NCBI GenBank assembly: GCA_002423145.1 | Contig: DIUU01000016.1 | Coordinates: forward strand, 62,001 to 126,000 | Reading direction: 5' to 3' | Origin: Acholeplasmataceae bacterium UBA6150 | Lineage (GTDB): Bacteria > Bacillota_I > Bacilli_A > Acholeplasmatales > UBA5453 | DNA length: 64,000 bases | In this document: one piece after another, positions 52,927 through 60,996 of the stretch | Numbering within the stretch: the stretch's first letter is position 1 | Layout: every line of letters starts with the position of its first letter | The notes under the pieces: model-generated | Told to the model about the DNA's origin: nothing | The model's input: only the letters and a program-made list of their open reading frames with translations | The model's database searches: none | Position numbers and translations under genes: made by a program

Positions 52927-52979
52927 GTTGAGTCGTCAACTGACTCTATTATACGCTCAATACAGTTGAGCAGTCAACT
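52927..52979 (-). promoter_or_regulatory. Exporter promoter with two MarR-type operators
   Basis: Minus strand TTGACT (52972-52977), 18-base spacer, TATAAT (52948-52953). Palindrome 1 AGTTGA-GCAG-TCAACT (52964-52979) covers the -35. Palindrome 2 GTTGA-GTCG-TCAAC (52927-52940) lies downstream of the -10. Their centres are 38 bp apart, and both share the half-site GTTGA. Confidence 0.85.
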
Positions 52980-53003
52980 ATTTTGTTTTATGTGATTTTT
53001 ACC

Positions 53004-53030
53004 AAAAAAAAATCACCCTTATCGGATGAT
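53004..53030 (-). terminator. Terminator of the 132-aa membrane protein gene
   Basis: Stem 53012-53018 with 53024-53030 (one G-U), five-base loop, then T8 on the minus strand. Confidence 0.75.
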
Positions 53031-53031
53031 C

Positions 53032-53430
53032 TTACTTGTTTTGTTGAATGATTTCGTAGCCGACATAAACCCCATATAGCCCGGCTAAACTTGTGATCGC
53101 ACCAGCAATGATTTCGGCGTATATTTCAAACCCTTCAATGGCTTGAAAACCACTGAATACAATCGAAAGAATCAATGAGAAAGCAATCGTATACAAGACG
53201 TACTTGATTTTATCCATCGATGCTTTTTTAACGACATAGACAACTTCCTTAGGGGTTTTATAATAAAAATATAAAAATACACCTAAAATGGCTAAACCGA
53301 TAATCAACTCAGTGATGACGATTGGGATATTACGTGGAACCAGTGTTACGATGACGTTATCTAGTCCATAGAAAAAGAAAAATCCAAATACACCTAACTG
53401 TAAAACCACACTTCGTTTGTATGCATGCAT
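53032..53430 (-). CDS. Small membrane protein of unknown function
   Basis: 132 residues, family not recognised. About four membrane helices: roughly 8-28 (LQLGVFGFFFFYGL), 35-55, 78-98 and 105-125, separated by short loops and a Lys-rich central segment (YYKTPKEVVYVVKKASMDK). The ATG at 53430 has GAGGTG upstream. It is divergent from coaD and has its own terminator. No functional clue from its neighbours. Confidence 0.75.
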   Translation of the reverse strand: MHAYKRSVVLQLGVFGFFFFYGLDNVIVTLVPRNIPIVITELIIGLAILGVFLYFYYKTPKEVVYVVKKASMDKIKYVLYTIAFSLILSIVFSGFQAIEGFEIYAEIIAGAITSLAGLYGVYVGYEIIQQNK

Positions 53431-53492
53431 GTGAAACACCTCATGGCTATTTTAACACACTATATGTTTTTTTTAAATCCTATTTTGAATTA

Positions 53493-53501
53493 TGGTATAC
53501 T
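53493..53501 (+). promoter_or_regulatory. Extended -10 promoter of coaD
   Basis: TGG-TATACT, 21 bases before the coaD ATG. A weak TTTAAA lies 18 bases upstream of the -10. Confidence 0.55.
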
Positions 53502-53522
53502 AAAATAAAAGAGAGTGATACC

Positions 53523-54017
53523 ATGAGTAATGCAGTTTATGCCGGGTCTTTTGATCCGATTACATTAGGTCACCTTGACATCATGTTAAGGGCGGCTAGA
53601 CAATTTGAAACCCTATATGTTTTAGTTACTGAAAATCAAGAAAAGCACCCTATATTTAACCCTACTGAACGGGTTGAAATGATCAAAAAAGTGACAGCTC
53701 AAATTCCTAATATCTACGTAACAAAAACCAATGATTTGGTTGTACGTTTCGCTGAAAAAAATAAAGTGAGCACGCTGATCCGTGGGTTACGCAATGTGAA
53801 AGATTTTGAAAATGAAATCGCATTGTATCATTTTAATCGAAATTTAAACCCCAATATTGAAACGTTGATTTTATTCCCATCCTATAAACATACCTATGTA
53901 TCGAGTTCTGCCATCAAAGAGTTGGTTGCCTACAACGCCGATATATCAATGTATGTACCTCAAGAAATTTTACCAGAAATCATCCAAGGCATTAAACGGG
54001 TATTAAATAAGGTTTAA
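53523..54017 (+). CDS. coaD: Phosphopantetheine adenylyltransferase
   Basis: Fourth step of coenzyme A synthesis: phosphopantetheine plus ATP to dephospho-CoA. 164 residues, as usual. Motifs: YAGSFDPITLGHLDIM (nucleotidyltransferase T/HxGH motif) and the C-terminal YVSSSAIKELVAYN. The start MSNAVYAGS at 53523 follows GAGAGTGAT; the frame upstream is the divergent promoter region. Its last 15 bases overlap the converging HAD gene. Confidence 0.96.
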   Translation: MSNAVYAGSFDPITLGHLDIMLRAARQFETLYVLVTENQEKHPIFNPTERVEMIKKVTAQIPNIYVTKTNDLVVRFAEKNKVSTLIRGLRNVKDFENEIALYHFNRNLNPNIETLILFPSYKHTYVSSSAIKELVAYNADISMYVPQEILPEIIQGIKRVLNKV

Positions 54018-54779
54018 TGTTTTAGCCGCTAGATATAACCCATCTTCATCAATCCGAGGTGCGATCAATGTCGCGCCTTTTTTTAATGCTTCACTGCGGG
54101 TATTGCCCATAGCAACCCCAATGTTGGCGGTTTGAATCATTTCAACATCATTCTCGCCATCACCAAACGCGATGACTCTATCAAAGCCTAAAAGGGGCTT
54201 TAAATGGGTAATGGCGTCGCCTTTGGATACTTCGGGGTGAACAATATCTGCCCCATCTTTATGCCAATTGAAGATTCTTAAATGACTGAATTTTTGTTTG
54301 AATTGGTCCACCAGGGCTCGATTATCTGAGAAAACCCAGATTTGATACACAGGTTCTTCTAAATAAAATGTTGGATTGACTAGAGGCATCGGCATCGAAA
54401 AATCCCTAAGGGCTTCACGAACGGTTTCATTGTTCAAGGTAACGACGTGTCTGTCCTTACCAATAAACCCAATCCCTGTATGAATGCTATGAGCGAATTT
54501 AGAAACGGCTTCACAATCTTTTAAATTGATCGGTCTCCCGTAAACAAAATCATTATTTATATAAGCGACAGCACCATTGATCACAATCTTGACTTGAAAT
54601 AAATCACGAATTTCACGGATGGCATCGAGTTGTTCTAAACTTCTTCCTGTGGCTAATCCTAAGATATACCGGTCATCTTTAGCCAAAGTTTCAATCAAAT
54701 AACGGGTTGATGGGTGGATCATTTGTTTCTCATTATCAAACATCGTGCCATCCACATCAAAAAATAAAGCAGTCTTCAT
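54003..54779 (-). CDS. Cof-type HAD phosphatase
   Basis: 258 residues. Motif I is FFDVDGTMFDN (nucleophile Asp near residue 8), motif II LATGRSLEQLD, and the C-terminal AFGDGENDVEMIQ carries motif IV. The C2 cap lies between. It belongs to the same subfamily as the HAD protein encoded at 19.3 kb but is a distinct sequence. Substrate unknown. Three neighbouring ATG codons are possible; 54779 gives the best spacing to AGGTG. Converges on coaD with a 15-base overlap. Confidence 0.92.
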   Translation of the reverse strand: MKTALFFDVDGTMFDNEKQMIHPSTRYLIETLAKDDRYILGLATGRSLEQLDAIREIRDLFQVKIVINGAVAYINNDFVYGRPINLKDCEAVSKFAHSIHTGIGFIGKDRHVVTLNNETVREALRDFSMPMPLVNPTFYLEEPVYQIWVFSDNRALVDQFKQKFSHLRIFNWHKDGADIVHPEVSKGDAITHLKPLLGFDRVIAFGDGENDVEMIQTANIGVAMGNTRSEALKKGATLIAPRIDEDGLYLAAKTLNLI

Positions 54780-54893
54780 CATAATCACCTGGATTATTTT
54801 ACCACTTATTTTTGCATAAGACTATGAATTTAAGTTCATTTCATGTAAAATGAATATAAACTACTGCGATATCCTGTAAAGGAGGATTTTAAT

Positions 54894-56594
54894 ATGAGTA
54901 AAAACACGCTGCTCAAAGACGGCGAAATAGGCATTTTTGCCTTAGGCGGTCTCGGTGAGGTCGGCAAAAACATGTATGTGTATGAAATTGAAGATAAAAT
55001 TTTTGTGGTGGACGCGGGAATCCTATTCCCAGATGATTCACTGTTAGGCATCGATTATGTCATTCCGGATTATCAGTATTTAGCCGATAATCAAGACCGT
55101 ATTGTGGGGTTATTCATTACCCACGGACACGAAGACCATATCGGTGGGATTCCGTATTTATTAAAACAAGTAAAAATACCTAAAGTATATGCAGCAGGTA
55201 TCGCCGTAGATTTTATTGAACATAAAATACTGGAACACAAGGATGTCAAACCCCCAACCATCATTGAATTTAAATCACACCATACGTATACGTTTGGTCA
55301 TACCGAAATGTCATTCATCCGTTTAAATCACTCGATTCCAGACATGTTTGGAATCGTATTTAGAACCAAACAAGGTATCTTATTCCATACGGGAGACTTT
55401 AAGATTGATTATACTCCGGTAGGACCCGCTGCAGAATATGAAAAACTCGCAGCCATTGGCAACGAGGGTGTTTTATGCTTAATGTCAGATTCAACCAACG
55501 CGGAAAGAGATGGGTTAACCCCTTCTGAACGTACAGTTGGGAATGCCATCAATGAAATATTTTCTAAATTGACTGGACGCATCATCATCGCAACTTTCGC
55601 ATCGAATATGTATCGGATGCAACAAATCGTGGAGGCTTCTGCTAAGAATAATCGTAAACTGGTTGTTTTTGGACGATCCATGGAACGTGCGATGGAAATT
55701 GGTCAACAAACCGGGTATATCAAAGCCCCTAAAGGTGTCATCGTAACCCCAGAAGAAATCAATAATTTCCACGCCAGTGAAGTTACCATACTATGTACGG
55801 GTTCACAAGGCGAACCATTGGCAGCTCTGTCAAGAATCGCGAATGGGACCCACCGTCAAATCAAAGCCCAACCAGGCGATACGGTCATCTTCTCTAGTTC
55901 ACCAATCCCTGGTAACCAAGAATCGGTCAATAAAACCATCGACCAATTATATCGACGTGATGTTTCTGTCATCATCAATGGCCCGGTAGCGGATACGCAT
56001 ACCTCAGGCCATGGTAATCAACCTGACCTCAAATTGATGTTATCCTTAATTCGACCTAAATATTTCATTCCAATGCACGGTGAACACCGTATGTTAAAAC
56101 ACCACAAAGAATTGGCTGTTCAACTGGGGGTCGAATCTGAAAATATTCTGATTCTAGACAATGGCGATGTCGCTGCCTTAAATAGCGAAACCATCCGTCA
56201 AGCAGGCAAAGTTCAAGCAGGCGATATCTACATCGATGGTACAGGTATTGGTGAGATTGGTAGTGCCATCATCAAAGAACGTAAAATGCTTTCTGAAGAC
56301 GGTCTATTATCGATTGTTTTGACCATTGATCCTGTCAATCGTAAATTGCTCACCGAACCTACAGTCATTTCTCGAGGATTCATCTACATGAAGGGCAACG
56401 AAGAAATCACCAATGGAATCGCAGTCAAAGCGAAGGAAATCTTAAATCTCGAATTTGCGAGAAAAGGGTTCACCGAAACCTTATTAAAACAAGCTTTGGT
56501 GGAAAATATCACTGAGTACGTGAAGAACTTAACCCAACGTAAACCGATGTTGATTCCGGTCATTATGTCACTCACACAAAAACAACCTGATTAA
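54894..56594 (+). CDS. rnjA: Ribonuclease J
   Basis: Metallo-beta-lactamase/beta-CASP RNase with 5'-3' exonuclease and endonuclease activity, central to mRNA decay in Firmicutes. 566 residues. Metal motif HGHEDHIGG (about residue 80); further ligands in LNHSIPD and HTGDFKID. The beta-CASP part has SDSTNAERDG and FASNMYRMQQ, and the GPVADTHTSGHGNQ segment follows. A C-terminal domain helps dimerisation. It could be RNase J1 or J2; the metal ligands look intact, so catalytic. The ATG follows GGAGG. Transcribed alone on the plus strand. Confidence 0.96.
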   Translation: MSKNTLLKDGEIGIFALGGLGEVGKNMYVYEIEDKIFVVDAGILFPDDSLLGIDYVIPDYQYLADNQDRIVGLFITHGHEDHIGGIPYLLKQVKIPKVYAAGIAVDFIEHKILEHKDVKPPTIIEFKSHHTYTFGHTEMSFIRLNHSIPDMFGIVFRTKQGILFHTGDFKIDYTPVGPAAEYEKLAAIGNEGVLCLMSDSTNAERDGLTPSERTVGNAINEIFSKLTGRIIIATFASNMYRMQQIVEASAKNNRKLVVFGRSMERAMEIGQQTGYIKAPKGVIVTPEEINNFHASEVTILCTGSQGEPLAALSRIANGTHRQIKAQPGDTVIFSSSPIPGNQESVNKTIDQLYRRDVSVIINGPVADTHTSGHGNQPDLKLMLSLIRPKYFIPMHGEHRMLKHHKELAVQLGVESENILILDNGDVAALNSETIRQAGKVQAGDIYIDGTGIGEIGSAIIKERKMLSEDGLLSIVLTIDPVNRKLLTEPTVISRGFIYMKGNEEITNGIAVKAKEILNLEFARKGFTETLLKQALVENITEYVKNLTQRKPMLIPVIMSLTQKQPD

Positions 56595-56597
56595 ATA

Positions 56598-56621
56598 GAA
56601 AAAGGGCCTCGGCCCTTTTTT
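56598..56621. terminator. Bidirectional terminator between rnjA and the methyltransferase
   Basis: Stem AAAGGGC (56601-56607) with GCCCTTT (56612-56618), CTCG loop; T-run on both strands. Confidence 0.85.
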
Positions 56622-57324
56622 ACTTTTTAGCGGTTACGACATACGTGATGTCTTGTTTTAAATCAAACGATTCGTGAGAGAATCCTCCAACTGTTTTAAT
56701 GTCTTTAAACCCAGCTTGGCTTAACATCGCCATCAACGCACTGTGTTTGAGTGGAAATAATAGCGTCTCATCAACAAATACCCTGAGCCCATCGGTCAAA
56801 CGTGTTTTAAAATGAATCTTACTGCCATCGAATTCATAGTTTCGATAGAATGAAATTTCTTGATTGGTAACGGTGGATAAACCTGGTAATTTTTTTTCAA
56901 AAATCAAATCATAATTGATGACTTGAATGATCACTGAACCATGGGGTTTCAATGCTTGATACATGCGATCGAGTGCCGATTTAATTTCGCTTTCACTATC
57001 CAAGTGCACGAGAGAATTGCCGATACAAATGATGCCTTCATACAAAGATTGATCTTCGATATCGAGCATATTTTGAACACGAAAGTTCACCTTAACATTT
57101 TCTTTGGTGGCTTTAGTCAGTGCGTAGTGAATCATTTGTTCAGAGATGTCTAACCCCGTAACTTGATAATTTAAGTGTGCCAATGATACCGAGTATTCAC
57201 CCGTACCACACGCAATATCCAAGATATGGCCTTGTTTGAAAACGCGATCCATATATTGAATCACTTTCGGATTTCTTGGAAATATTTTGTCATAATAAAT
57301 GGCAAAGTTGTTGTAAAAATTCAT
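56620..57324 (-). CDS. Class I SAM-dependent methyltransferase
   Basis: 234 residues. Rossmann fold with glycine loop ILDIACGTGEYSVSLA (about residue 36), the acidic loop VTGLDISEQMI, and IICIGNSLVHLDS as motif II/III. C-terminal strands resemble small-molecule methyltransferases (VIIQVINYDLI, then TYVVTAKK). The substrate cannot be told from the sequence. It lies 2 bases after the DEDDh exonuclease gene, at the end of the uvrC unit. Confidence 0.9.
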   Translation of the reverse strand: MNFYNNFAIYYDKIFPRNPKVIQYMDRVFKQGHILDIACGTGEYSVSLAHLNYQVTGLDISEQMIHYALTKATKENVKVNFRVQNMLDIEDQSLYEGIICIGNSLVHLDSESEIKSALDRMYQALKPHGSVIIQVINYDLIFEKKLPGLSTVTNQEISFYRNYEFDGSKIHFKTRLTDGLRVFVDETLLFPLKHSALMAMLSQAGFKDIKTVGGFSHESFDLKQDITYVVTAKK

Positions 57325-57326
57325 GG

Positions 57327-58166
57327 TTAAGCCACCTTCATTTCTTTAAGTAAAGCTTCATATACCATTAATGTCACTTTCGCATCATCAAGCGCGTCAT
57401 GGGTTTGATGATAGATATCGTGATAATATATCTCATAGGCCTTGAATAAGCCTAAATCATCGGATAAATTGTAATAGGTTTTATGGATTTGTAATAGGTT
57501 CACAAAAGCGTGGTTATCGATGATGGGTTCTACACCATTGATACCATAAGAGGCTTTGAGTGCCAGTACATCATTTTTCCCCCAAACGATGATTTTGGGA
57601 TCATACATTATCATGATATCACGTAATTGGGTATAAAAGATATGGTAATCGATGGCCAAATCGTAATAACTGGCATCGAGTTTTAGGAATTTTTCTGTGC
57701 GTGGTGATATCTTTTTATACTTGGTTGGTTTGATGTACATCGACCCTTGTTGAACGATGTCGCCTTCCGGGCTTCTTAAGATAAAACCTGCTTGGATGAT
57801 TTCCGCTTCAAACGGACCTTTATAATACGGAGGCATCGTCATTTCTAAGTCTAAAAACAACAAATAACCAAACCCATTCAAAATGGATTTCATTTGATGT
57901 CTAATGTTGGATAAATCATAAAGCATTTTGTTTATCCGATAGCTGGGTCTTTCAATGGCAGAAAAATACGCTACTTGCCAAGCAAAACGTCGATTGATGA
58001 TCTTTCTTTTATTGTATAATTCAAAATCCACGATGTAACCTGTGTCGAGATAATCAAAGAATTTTTTAGCTTGTGCCTTGGTTAAATAATACGCTTCTTC
58101 TTTGCCATCAACGATGCAGGTAAAATAGTGATGAATGTCATTGATTTTATGAATGACTCTTTTCAT
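57327..58166 (-). CDS. DEDDh 3'-5' exonuclease-like protein
   Basis: 279 residues. The C-terminal half (about 105-275) is an exonuclease of the RNase T/DnaQ fold: FLDLEMTMPP (first Asp-Glu pair), AGFILRSPEGDIV, VWGKNDVLALK and THDALDDAKVT (His-Asp of ExoIII). The closest pattern is the KapD/ERI-like branch that begins with DLEMT or DFEFT. Residues 1-100 form an extra N-terminal region not recognised, with YLTKAQAKKFFDYLDTGYI. Overlaps the uvrC stop (ATGA). Likely RNA or DNA trimming; substrate unresolved. Confidence 0.88.
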   Translation of the reverse strand: MKRVIHKINDIHHYFTCIVDGKEEAYYLTKAQAKKFFDYLDTGYIVDFELYNKRKIINRRFAWQVAYFSAIERPSYRINKMLYDLSNIRHQMKSILNGFGYLLFLDLEMTMPPYYKGPFEAEIIQAGFILRSPEGDIVQQGSMYIKPTKYKKISPRTEKFLKLDASYYDLAIDYHIFYTQLRDIMIMYDPKIIVWGKNDVLALKASYGINGVEPIIDNHAFVNLLQIHKTYYNLSDDLGLFKAYEIYYHDIYHQTHDALDDAKVTLMVYEALLKEMKVA

Positions 58167-59938
58167 TCAGTTGCCTTCTTTTCTAATTGTGTCAGGTGAG
58201 CGATGATCCGTTCTCTTAAAGATTCCGAGATGCCAATCGATTTATACATTTCGATATCGCCTTGTTTGATTGCGTCGATTGTCACGAATGTTTCTAAAAT
58301 TTTGGATTTACGCTTTTCACCAATTCCTATGATACCATCGAGTTGGCTTCGAATCAATGCTTTACCACGTGTTTGTTTATGAAATGATATCGCGAACCTG
58401 TGCACTTCATTGCTCATCTTGCCTAAGTAGGTGTACAAATAACTCGATTTATCGAGTGGATAAGTCTCATTTTGGTAAACAATGGCTTCGAGTTGGTGTT
58501 TATCGTTTTTCTTTAATCCAATCACATCGATCGACAAACCCAGTGATTCCAATACCGATACCGCCGTGGAAACCTGGCCTTTACCCCCATCAATGATGAT
58601 GAGATCAGGGCGTTTGGATTGTTCGATTAACATCTTTTGATAACGTCTATAGATGACTTCTCGAACTGCCCCATAATCATCCATCTTCGAGGCTTGTTTG
58701 ATGTGGTATTTTCGATAATCCGATTTGGATGATTTTCCAGATTTAAAGACAACCATCGCGGAAACGCTCGAATCGCCGAATAAATGGGCATTGTCAAAAA
58801 TCTCGACGTGTTCGATCGATTCTAATCCGATCAATGATTTAAATGCCTCTTCGGCTTCTTTGGTTTTTTCAGATTGAAGGCGGTTCAAATAACGGTGGTT
58901 TTCAAAATCGTATTTGGCATTCTTAAACGCCATATCGACGAGTTTCTTTTTATCACCAATTTTTGGAATGGACGCTTTTTTACCAAACATCAATTCGAGG
59001 TCATTGAGTAAAAATAGATCTGAGAACAACAATTCATCTGGCCATTTGGTTTTATCTTCATAGGCTTGTAGCACATATTCATTTACAGCATCTTGGATCG
59101 ATCCTACATAACTAAATATTTCTGATTTGACATCGATGATTTTGCCTGCCCGCATCTTTAATATTTGAATCGATACATCTTCATGGTCACCATGGAAGGC
59201 GATGAAGTCTCGATCGAGAAAATCGTTTAAACTCACGATTTGTTTTTCTGTCGTAAATTCAATCGCATCGATCATCTCTTTGTATTCGAGGGCTTTTTCA
59301 TATTGAAGGGCGTCGGATGCTTCATACATCTCATGTTTCAAGTCATCGATGACTTTTTTGGTATCCCCTTTTAAAAAAGCCGTGATTTCAGCAAGAATGG
59401 GTTTATAGTCAATCGGTTCTTTTTGGATACAGGGAGCCAAACATTGATTTAAATGGTAATAAAGACAGGCTTTTTTAGGCATTTTGTCACATTTACGTAA
59501 AGGGTATATCTTATTGAGTAATTTTACCGTATCACGCGCCTTATAAACATTTGGATAGGGTCCAAATCGTTTACCGAGTGCTTTCGTAGATTCTCTTTCG
59601 ACGATCAATCGAGGGTCGGTTTCATTGGTTATCGTGATGAATGGGTATGTCGCGTCATCGATCAATTTGATGTTATACTTTGGCATGTTCTCTTTGATCA
59701 AATGAAGTTCTAAAATGAGGGATTCGCGTTCGGTGTTGGTCATGACATAATTAAAATCAACGATCTCGCTGACGAGTTTCGTTGTCTTCAAATTGTGAGA
59801 ACCGGTAAAATAGCTTCTGACGCGATTTTTGAGATTTTTTGCCTTACCGACATAGATGATCTCTTTTGATTTATTAAACATCAGATAACAACCCGGTGAC
59901 TCCGGTAAAGTTTTGAGTTTTTCTTTGATTAAATCCAC
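58163..59938 (-). CDS. uvrC: UvrABC excinuclease subunit C
   Basis: Makes the two incisions in nucleotide excision repair. 591 residues. The N-terminal GIY-YIG nuclease has SPGCYLMFNKSKEIIYVGKA (about 15-33). A UVR motif follows (YEASDALQYEKALEYKEMID), then the RNase H-like C-nuclease with IIIDGGKGQVS, and C-terminal helix-hairpin-helix motifs (IIGIGEKRKSKIL). The GTG at 59938 is preferred to a GTG three codons earlier because GAGG is then 8 bases upstream. Operon with the exonuclease and methyltransferase genes. Confidence 0.97.
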   Translation of the reverse strand: MDLIKEKLKTLPESPGCYLMFNKSKEIIYVGKAKNLKNRVRSYFTGSHNLKTTKLVSEIVDFNYVMTNTERESLILELHLIKENMPKYNIKLIDDATYPFITITNETDPRLIVERESTKALGKRFGPYPNVYKARDTVKLLNKIYPLRKCDKMPKKACLYYHLNQCLAPCIQKEPIDYKPILAEITAFLKGDTKKVIDDLKHEMYEASDALQYEKALEYKEMIDAIEFTTEKQIVSLNDFLDRDFIAFHGDHEDVSIQILKMRAGKIIDVKSEIFSYVGSIQDAVNEYVLQAYEDKTKWPDELLFSDLFLLNDLELMFGKKASIPKIGDKKKLVDMAFKNAKYDFENHRYLNRLQSEKTKEAEEAFKSLIGLESIEHVEIFDNAHLFGDSSVSAMVVFKSGKSSKSDYRKYHIKQASKMDDYGAVREVIYRRYQKMLIEQSKRPDLIIIDGGKGQVSTAVSVLESLGLSIDVIGLKKNDKHQLEAIVYQNETYPLDKSSYLYTYLGKMSNEVHRFAISFHKQTRGKALIRSQLDGIIGIGEKRKSKILETFVTIDAIKQGDIEMYKSIGISESLRERIIAHLTQLEKKATE

Positions 59939-59956
59939 CGTAAACACCTCGAGGTT

Positions 59957-60000
59957 ATTTTAACATAAAAAAAGAAAAGTAGCCATTATTCGGCTACTTT
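59957..60000 (-). terminator. rpoZ terminator followed by uvrC extended -10
   Basis: Perfect 9-bp stem AAAGTAGCC (59976-59984) with GGCTACTTT (59992-60000), then T-run (59966-59973), which ends gmk-rpoZ. Immediately after, minus strand TGT-TAAAAT (59957-59965) is a probable extended -10 for uvrC. Confidence 0.8.
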
Positions 60001-60219
60001 ATCCACGAATTCAATTTGAATTTTATCCTGTAAAATTTCTTCTAAAGCAATCCCTACTGGTTTCTTACATAACGGTTTATCAATCGATGAATGGTCGTTA
60101 TCTTCTTGAATGGATTTCGCTCTCTTGGCTGAAATATATGCCAATTTATATTTGGAGTCCACCTTTTCTAATAAGGCGTCAATCGAAGGATATCTCATCC
60201 CGTCTTTTCTTTCAATCAT
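59986..60219 (-). CDS. rpoZ: RNA polymerase omega subunit
   Basis: 77 residues. Assembles and stabilises RNA polymerase beta'. Signature MRYPSIDALLEKVDSKYKLA and ISAKRAKSI, followed by KPVGIALEEILQDKI near the end. The start at 60219 has AGGAGG 8 bases upstream. Directly follows gmk, the common gmk-rpoZ pairing in Firmicutes. The stop lies in its terminator stem. Confidence 0.94.
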   Translation of the reverse strand: MIERKDGMRYPSIDALLEKVDSKYKLAYISAKRAKSIQEDNDHSSIDKPLCKKPVGIALEEILQDKIQIEFVDKVAE

Positions 60220-60222
60220 ACA

Positions 60223-60843
60223 TTAGTCCTCCTTAAGCATCTTCATATACGCGTGAATCGAGCGTTCGGTTCTGGCATGTTCAGCACGAATGATGGCCAT
60301 GATTCTATCGGCGGCGTTGTTGACATCATCGTTGACAACAATGTAGTCGTATTTATGTGCCAAGATAAATTCACGATCGGCTTTTTCCATGCGTTTTTTA
60401 ATCATTTCTGGTGAATCTGTACCGCGTTTTATCAATCGATCGTACAAGGCTTTTCGACCTGGCGGAACGATGAAAATAAATACCGCGTCTTTATCTTTTT
60501 GTCGAACTTGAAGTGCGCCTTCGACTTCAATCTCTAGGACAACTTCTTTACCTAAGTCGAGTTGTTCTTCCACTTTATCTAAAGGCGTGCCGTAATAGTT
60601 GCCGACGAATTCTGCCCACTCTAAAAACTTACCTTCACTGATTCTTTTCAAAAATTCCTCTTTTGAAACGAAGTAGTAATCTACCCCTTCAACTTCACCT
60701 GGTCGAGGTGATCTGGTTGTCATTGAAACTGAATAAATGAGGTCGTGATTTTTCATTTCAAAGAGGGCTTTTCGTACTGTACCCTTGCCGACGCCGGAAG
60801 GTCCGGAGATGACGACTAGTAAACCACGATCGTTTAACTTCAC
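60223..60843 (-). CDS. gmk: Guanylate kinase
   Basis: Converts GMP to GDP. 206 residues from a GTG. P-loop VISGPSGVGKGTV (about residue 10), GMP-binding SMTTRSPRPGEVEGVDYYFV and VEVEGALQVRQ. The GTG at 60843 is preferred because GGTGG lies 6 bases upstream, while the ATG at 60870 has no ribosome site. Followed by rpoZ. Confidence 0.96.
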   Translation of the reverse strand: MKLNDRGLLVVISGPSGVGKGTVRKALFEMKNHDLIYSVSMTTRSPRPGEVEGVDYYFVSKEEFLKRISEGKFLEWAEFVGNYYGTPLDKVEEQLDLGKEVVLEIEVEGALQVRQKDKDAVFIFIVPPGRKALYDRLIKRGTDSPEMIKKRMEKADREFILAHKYDYIVVNDDVNNAADRIMAIIRAEHARTERSIHAYMKMLKED

Positions 60844-60882
60844 AGTATCCCACCTTTCATTATTAATCACTGACTTTTATAA

Positions 60883-60911
60883 ATTATACACGATTATTAC
60901 ATAATAGTAAA
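60883..60911 (-). promoter_or_regulatory. Promoter of gmk-rpoZ
   Basis: Minus strand TTTACT (60906-60911), 17-base spacer, TATAAT (60883-60888). Confidence 0.75.
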
Positions 60912-60972
60912 GCCATTAAGTGATATTTCACAAGTATACGTTTACATTTCGAGGAAACGAAAAACAAACTGT

Positions 60973-60981
60973 GTTATACTA
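60973..60981 (+). promoter_or_regulatory. Extended -10 promoter of rqcH
   Basis: TGT-TATACT, 15 bases before the rqcH ATG, divergent from gmk. Confidence 0.5.
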
Positions 60982-60996
60982 ACAAGGGGTGATCTT

